Origin: Saccoglossus kowalevskii
Lineage: Eukaryota > Hemichordata > Enteropneusta > Harrimaniidae
DNA: 37,310 nt
Direction: 5' to 3'
NCBI RefSeq assembly: GCF_000003605.2
Contig: NW_003124897.1
Coordinates: 594,892 to 632,201, forward strand
The position numbers and the translations under genes were made by a program. The notes beneath the pieces were generated by a model, which did no database searches, was not told the DNA's origin, and saw nothing but the letters and a program-made list of their open reading frames with translations. Numbering within the stretch: the first letter of the stretch is position 1; the number at the start of each line of letters is the position of its first letter. This document shows, in pieces, positions 32,091 to 37,310 of this stretch.

Positions 32091-32199
32091 GTTTGCGAAG
32101 CTGAGGGTTAGTAAAAGGGATAGCTATGGTACAATTACATTAATATTAATATGAATTGTGCCATACATTCCCCCTTTACTAACCCTAAGCTACGCAAAC
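32091..32199. mobile_element. 109-bp foldback with long imperfect stem
   Basis: GTTTGCGAAGCTGAGGGTTAG on the left pairs with CTAACCCTAAGCTACGCAAAC on the right. Pairing continues inward to a self-complementary centre (ATTAATATTAAT), giving a stem of about 50 bp with few mismatches. TGACTTAA occurs on both sides (32073-32080, 32201-32208), a possible 8-bp target duplication as made by hAT elements, but the left copy lies 10 bases from the stem and the right copy 1 base away. No coding capacity. Confidence 0.75.
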
Positions 32200-32208
32200 T
32201 TGACTTAA

Positions 32209-34981
32209 ATTCGATTAAATATTAATATAAATTATAAAAAATAGTGAAGGTCTTCACTTGGTTGATGTAAAGTTAAATGGAAGTCGTCACAGAGTTAATA
32301 AGACAAACGCACACATACATACACACTCAAACACCATGTACTGCATATAATACTATAATGTGTGTGTGTGTGTGACAGACATATTTCGTTCTAATCATAT
32401 ACATGGCATGATACATTAAATATAATCGTAAGGTGAACCTCAACTTTGTATAAATTGTTCATATCAGCAAATCATTTTGACTTCCGACACATCATGAATA
32501 TTCATAAATGTGTATTTAAATTTCCTGGTTCATGTATTTATGATAGATATGTTATTACCGTTCACACCTAACGTAACGTTGTCGCAAGCTACGAATTTTC
32601 AATCGAGGTCTGCATAGACGAAATACATTTACAGGCATAATCGGCTAGTTTGTATACTAAACACATTTTCGTCGCCTGTTTGACCCGCAGCGTGAGCGCC
32701 TGGCCCTGGCCAGTATGGTGCATTCATAAACGAGGGAAGCCAAGACGATCTCGTTGATGTGACATAGCTTTATCTTTATAGGTAACTCCACAGCAATGCA
32801 TTCAACTGAATCAGCTATGATTTATTGCTTTATCATTTGGCAAGTAATTGAACAACACGAGTAATAGCGGAGAGGTCACCGAGGTGACTGAATCCAATCT
32901 TCAACTAGTTTGTTATCACCACTCGCAAGCAGATACCGATACATCTAAGGGTTTTCACTAAATACAACTTGATGGATTACTGCATATTATGCCGTTTGAT
33001 GCATTCCCTCTGCATATAGACACGTAATGCAAGGCACAATTTTCTGAGGTGTGAAAACATAAAGCGAAATGTCTTCCCTGCGGGGGTTACTATCCCGGGA
33101 TTTCTCCAACCGTGTCTTACAACGTAGTAACTGTTGTTAAGCTAGTTCGAGCATCACTTCGTGCAGTGTTCTCGCTGATGCATATGAAATTCCGGCGTAA
33201 ACGCTCGATGCTCAACTCGGAATGCATATAGAACGATACAGTTGAATACTATGACACCAGTATTGATATATTTATCGAACACAGTGCCTAGTATTAACGA
33301 AATCGCAATGCGTTGGCTTGGCGGGAAGAATTGTGGGATAATGATGCAAATCTATACCCTCGCAATATACATCAAGACATACGTTTTATGACTGTAGTCT
33401 TAGGTCTGCCCGGAGCGTTGCAATTTCCCAGATTATGAAGCCCATAAATAACCACACCTTTTTTGTTTTTTTATATATATAATTATTTTATAAGATTAAT
33501 TTAAATTTATATTATGCCATTTACTATATATAATAATATGAAATTTCCCATAATGCTCTCCTGCCGTCGGGAAATATCCATGACGTCTCAGTTGGCATAT
33601 TTTATAAATTGTTTGTGTAATGCTATACAGTGTGGAGTTAATTAACAAGTACTACGAGTCACGTGACCTGAAGCAGCTTTTATTCAAATGTAGACAGGTT
33701 TTATACAATTATTAATCATCAAGTGTACGATGATGGTGCTCTCATTATATTAATGATTGACATTATCGCACCAAAATGACACGTGGTCATTCATAAAACC
33801 AAATATTAATTACATTTCTTTTTCGCTGTCGGCATAACATGTGTATTGACATCGATGTAATCTCCACGTAATCACGTAAGAGCAAATTAATTGCCAACAT
33901 ACGGTCGCTGTAAAAGTTGTATGCCTTCTCGCAGTCTGAACACCTTGTGGATGGGTGATACATTGTCAATTTGTATATATGGGCTGCGTTTCTTGTCATT
34001 ATTCTAACCCGCAGAATAGGGATAGCCTTTGCGTACCAAATGAACATTCGTGTGTGTGTGGGGGGGGTATTCTCTTATTCATGCTTTGTATATTTAAATA
34101 GCAGTTAGCCAGTTTGTAAATGAATTTATGGTCGACTAAAATTTATTTTCCAGCTATTTGCATAATTGTAAATGGTACAAAAAAAACAACACATTTTCAT
34201 GTTTCCTTTTTCGAAGTGAATACATATATGAATAGTAGGGTTGTTGTGTATACAACAACAGAACTGAACGGAACAAATGCGTATCATTCTGTAGATAGAA
34301 AACAGTTGCTTTGTTTTCGCGTCAGATATAAACATGGATACATTTGATTGGCCAATGCACATGGGTTAAAGGTCAAACGAGTTCAGGAATCAGAAGAACT
34401 GGATCAACTAATCTTGACAATAAGTAATTACGTTCACTAGTTTCCGACACCCATTGTACGCGTTGCATGCCGGGAACAAGCGAAGTAATTACGTGGAGTA
34501 ATGTTACATTGAAATTGGGTTGTCTACCCTGAAGTATTCATCGGTACCGTACTATTCTGATGCAAGTGTGAACAGAGTAATGTAATGTCGCTTTCAATAA
34601 TCACGAATTGATGACTGAGGCTATTGCACGTCACTTCATTTCATCTATCCGTCTTATCCTTCTATGGACGATGACGATTACCCAATAACCTAAGGGACGT
34701 CGATTCTCACCTGTTCACATTCTTATTCATATTTTAAAGCTTTTATCTACTCTAAACTTGACGACCGTGAAAACATGATTGATCGTTGTGGGGCATGAAA
34801 GTTCCACACCTGTACAGTCATATCGAGGTATTAGTCCACCAGACTTGCCGGGCAGGTTCATTTTATTACAAGGAAATGTGTCCAGTTATTTTGAAAGGTT
34901 TCTAGTTTTACAAATTGTTTCATATTTTCCTGCCACAGTTTGGTCTCCAATAGAGACGTTTTCAAATAAGGTGAATATCGT
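32209..34981. other. Intergenic, nothing recognised
   Basis: It includes (TG)8 at 32359-32374, an almost pure A/T patch at about 33468-33530, CACGTG at 33660 and 33780, and a GT/G run near 34051-34067. A minus-strand 86-codon frame (33787-34047) has a mildly protein-like middle but no recognised family. Confidence 0.45.
32359..32374. repeat. (TG)8 microsatellite
   Basis: Eight perfect TG units. Confidence 0.95.
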
Positions 34982-35673
34982 GTAGGTAAGCATGTACATC
35001 TTGTAGGTAAGCATGTACATCTTATAGGTAAGCATGTACATCATGTACGTAGGCATATACATCATGTAGGCAAACATATACATCATATAGGCAAGCATAT
35101 ACATCATATAGGCAAGCATATACATCATGTAGGTAAGCATGTACATCATGTAGGTAAGCATGTACATCATGTAGGTAAGCATGTACATCATGTAGGTAAG
35201 CAAGTACATCATGTAGGCAAGCATATACATCATGTAGGCAAACCTATACATCATAGAGGTAAGCAAATACATCATGTAGGCAAGCATATACATCATGTAG
35301 GCAAGCATATACATCATGTAGGCAAACATATACATCATGTAGGCAAACATATACATCATGGAGGTAAGCAAATACATCATGTAGGAAGCATATACATCAT
35401 GTGGGCAAACATATACATCATGTAGGCAATCATATCAATTATGTAGGTAAGCATGTACATTATGTAGGCTATCATATGCATCATATAGGCAAGCATGTAC
35501 ATCATGTAGGCAAGCATATACATCATGTAGGCAAGCATATACATCATGTAGGTAAGCATGTACATCATGTAGGCAAGCATATACATCATGTAGGCAAACA
35601 TATACATCATGCATTCAAGTATATACATTATATAAGCAAACATATACATCATATGCCCATGCATACATTTTAT
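34982..35673. repeat. 21-bp minisatellite, 33 units
   Basis: Thirty-three tandem units with consensus GTAGGYAAGCATRTACATCA plus a final T. Two main variants alternate (GGTAAGCATGT and GGCAAGCATAT). Unit 20 lacks one base (about 35385), which shifts frame. Because 21 is a multiple of three the array is open both ways: a seven-residue MMYMLAY-type repeat on the minus strand and HHVGKHI on the plus strand. Local patterns recur every five units (for example GAGGTAAGCAAAT variants), suggesting duplication in blocks of about 105 bp. Confidence 0.97.
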
Positions 35674-35683
35674 GCACAGTGTT

Positions 35684-36749
35684 GGTGTCCCATTCACCAG
35701 TATTGGTGGAATAACCTGTCCCATACACCTGTAATGGTGGTATAACCTGTCATATTCACCAGTGGTGGTGGAATAACCTGTTCCAAACACCGGTATTGGT
35801 GGAATAACCTGTCCCATACACCTGTACTGGTGGTATAACCTGTCATATTCACCTGTAATGGTGGTATAACCTGTCATATTCACCAGTAGTGGTGGAATAA
35901 CCTGTCCTAATCACCAGTATTGGTGGAATAACTTGTCCCATACCCCAATAGTAGTAGAATAATCTACGCCATTCACAAGAGGTGGTGGTATAACCTGACT
36001 ATTCCACGAGCAGTAGTGGTAGAATAACCTGTTCCATTCACCAGTAGTTGTGGAATAACCTGTCCCATTCACATTTAGTGGTGGAATAACTTGACTCTTT
36101 TACCAGCAGTAGTGGTTGAATTACCTGTCCCATTACCAGTAGTGGTGGTGAAATAACCTGACCACTCCATCAGCAATAGTGATTGAATTTTGTCCCATTC
36201 ACGTGTAGTGGTGGAATTACCTGGCCCATTACCAGTAGTGGTGAAATAACCTGACCATTCCACCAGCAGTAGTGTTGGAATAACCTGTTGCATTCACCAG
36301 TAGTGGTGGAATAACCTGACCATTCCACCATCAGTAGTGATGGAATAACCTGTCCCATTCACCTGTACTGGTAGTATAAACAGTGCCATTCACTCGTAGT
36401 GGTGGAATTACCTGTTCCATTACCAGTAGTGGTTAAATAACCTGACCATTCCACCAGCAGTAGTGGTGGAATAACCTGTTCCATTCACCAGTAGTGGTGG
36501 AATAACCTGACCATTCCACCATTAGTAGTTGTGGAATAACCTGTTCCATACACCTGTAGTGGTAGTGTAACCTGTCCCATTCACCAGTAGTGGTGGAATA
36601 ACTTGTCCCATTCACCTGTAGTGGTGGAATAACCTGTCCCATACCTGTAGTGGTGGTATATCCTGTCCCATACCTGTAGTGGTGGTATATCCTGTTCCAT
36701 ACACCTGTACTGGTGGAATAACCTGTTCCATACACCTATAGTGGTAGAA
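35684..36749. repeat. 31-bp minisatellite, left segment
   Basis: Tandem units with consensus GGTGGAATAACCTGTCCCAT then TCACCAGTAGT. Variants include CATACACC in place of CATTCACC, and 34-bp units with GACCATTCCACCAGCAG. It starts about ten bases after the 21-bp array. Minus-strand frames cross from unit to unit, changing phase each time. Confidence 0.96.
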
Positions 36750-36751
36750 TA

Positions 36752-36977
36752 CTGTAAAACATGTTGAAAAAGCGCCATGCAATTTTAGCGAATTGTGGTA
36801 AAATGACGTAATAGCGAAATGTTGATTTAGAGAATCTCTCTTGTCATTGTTGATTTCTTAGTTTTGCGGCCATTTTGAATTGATAATAAAGTCATTAGCG
36901 ACATCTTGAATTAGCGAATCAGTTCTCTCGCTAAATTCGTGAAAAAGACATGCTTGCGAAAAAGACATGTTTTACAG
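36752..36977. mobile_element. 226-bp TIR element inserted in the minisatellite
   Basis: It begins CTGTAAAACATGT and ends ACATGTTTTACAG, perfect 13-bp terminal inverted repeats; weaker complementarity (AATTTTAGCGA near the left, TCGCTAAATT near the right) extends them to about 50 bp. It is flanked by TA on both sides (36750-36751, 36978-36979). Removing the element and one TA restores GAATAACCTGTCCC, the uninterrupted repeat unit, which confirms a TA target duplication as for Tc1/mariner-type MITEs. No coding capacity. Confidence 0.95.
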
Positions 36978-36979
36978 TA

Positions 36980-37310
36980 ACCTGTCCCATACACCTGTAG
37001 TGGTTGAATAACCTATCCCATACACCTGTATTAGTGGTATAACCTTACCATTCCACCAGCAGTATTGGTGGAATAACCTGCCCCATTCGTCAGTAGTGGT
37101 GGAATAACCTGTCCCATTCGCCCAGGAGTGGTGGAATAACCTGTTCCATACACCAATAATGGTGGAACAACCTGTCCCATTCACCTGTACTGGTAGTATA
37201 ACCTGTCCCATTCGTCAGTAGTGGTAGAATAACCTGTCCAATTCACCTGTAGTGGTAGAACAACCTGTCCCATACACATGTAGTGGTGGAATAACCTGTC
37301 CCATACACCT
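36980..37310. repeat. 31-bp minisatellite, right segment, cut by window edge
   Basis: The same 31-bp array resumes after the inserted element and continues to the last base, so its true length is unknown. Both segments together hold about 45 units. Confidence 0.96.

Noticed and set aside
32106-32186. Telomere-like AGGGTTAG / CTAACCCT motifs
   Set aside because: Each occurs once as opposite arms of the foldback stem; there is no TTAGGG tandem run.
34982-35673. CRISPR-like array
   Set aside because: The units are contiguous 21-bp tandem repeats with no unique spacers, in eukaryotic-type DNA; this is a minisatellite.

Overview
This window reads as non-coding DNA from a metazoan nuclear genome, probably a marine invertebrate. 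It is AT-rich (roughly 36-37% GC by eye) but keeps CpG. It has no operons, ribosome binding sites or long ORFs. It does hold families of short non-autonomous DNA transposons, solo LTRs, a decayed non-LTR retrotransposon, microsatellites, minisatellites and vertebrate-style promoter palindromes (CRE, E-box, NRF1-like, TCTCGCGAGA). The species cannot be named from the sequence. I found no protein-coding gene that I recognise and no tRNA, rRNA, snRNA or CRISPR array. The longest non-repetitive frames are close to what chance gives in 37 kb, so every CDS entry is a low-confidence candidate exon or small ORF. Layout from left to right: 1-6100 holds a 60-bp minisatellite, a diverged repeat pair (about 1.4 and 4.5 kb), G-box palindromes, and the first copy of a 164-bp element with TTAA ends (3983). 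A perfect solo LTR lies at 6105-6599 and a (TATTC)18 microsatellite at 9321. Four copies of a second TTAA-ended family lie at 9099, 15259, 30727 and 31911. A composite element, here called A+B, is seen at 14102-14456 and 22835-23221, with a fragment at 19821. An eroded LINE reverse transcriptase occupies about 18545-19820. An A/C-skewed pentamer field lies at 23270-23870 and a TATA-driven candidate unit at 24018. A cluster of CRE/NRF1/YY1 motifs lies at 25.9-26.9 kb. The second solo LTR of the same family is at 26977-27471. The second 164/165-bp TTAA element is at 29166, an 84-bp tandem duplication at 29827, a TCTCGCGAGA+CRE promoter-like site at 31540, and a 109-bp foldback at 32091. From 34982 to the right edge there are two back-to-back minisatellites: 33 units of 21 bp, then about 45 units of 31 bp. 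The second is interrupted by a TA-flanked inverted-repeat element at 36752-36977. What ties the window together is transposition and tandem duplication rather than a pathway. At least five element families left readable insertion signatures, and several sit beside or inside one another, giving a relative order of events. The regulatory motifs suggest that promoters or enhancers of genes outside the window, or of unrecognised small or lineage-specific genes, may lie at about 10.1, 24.0, 26.3 and 31.5 kb.
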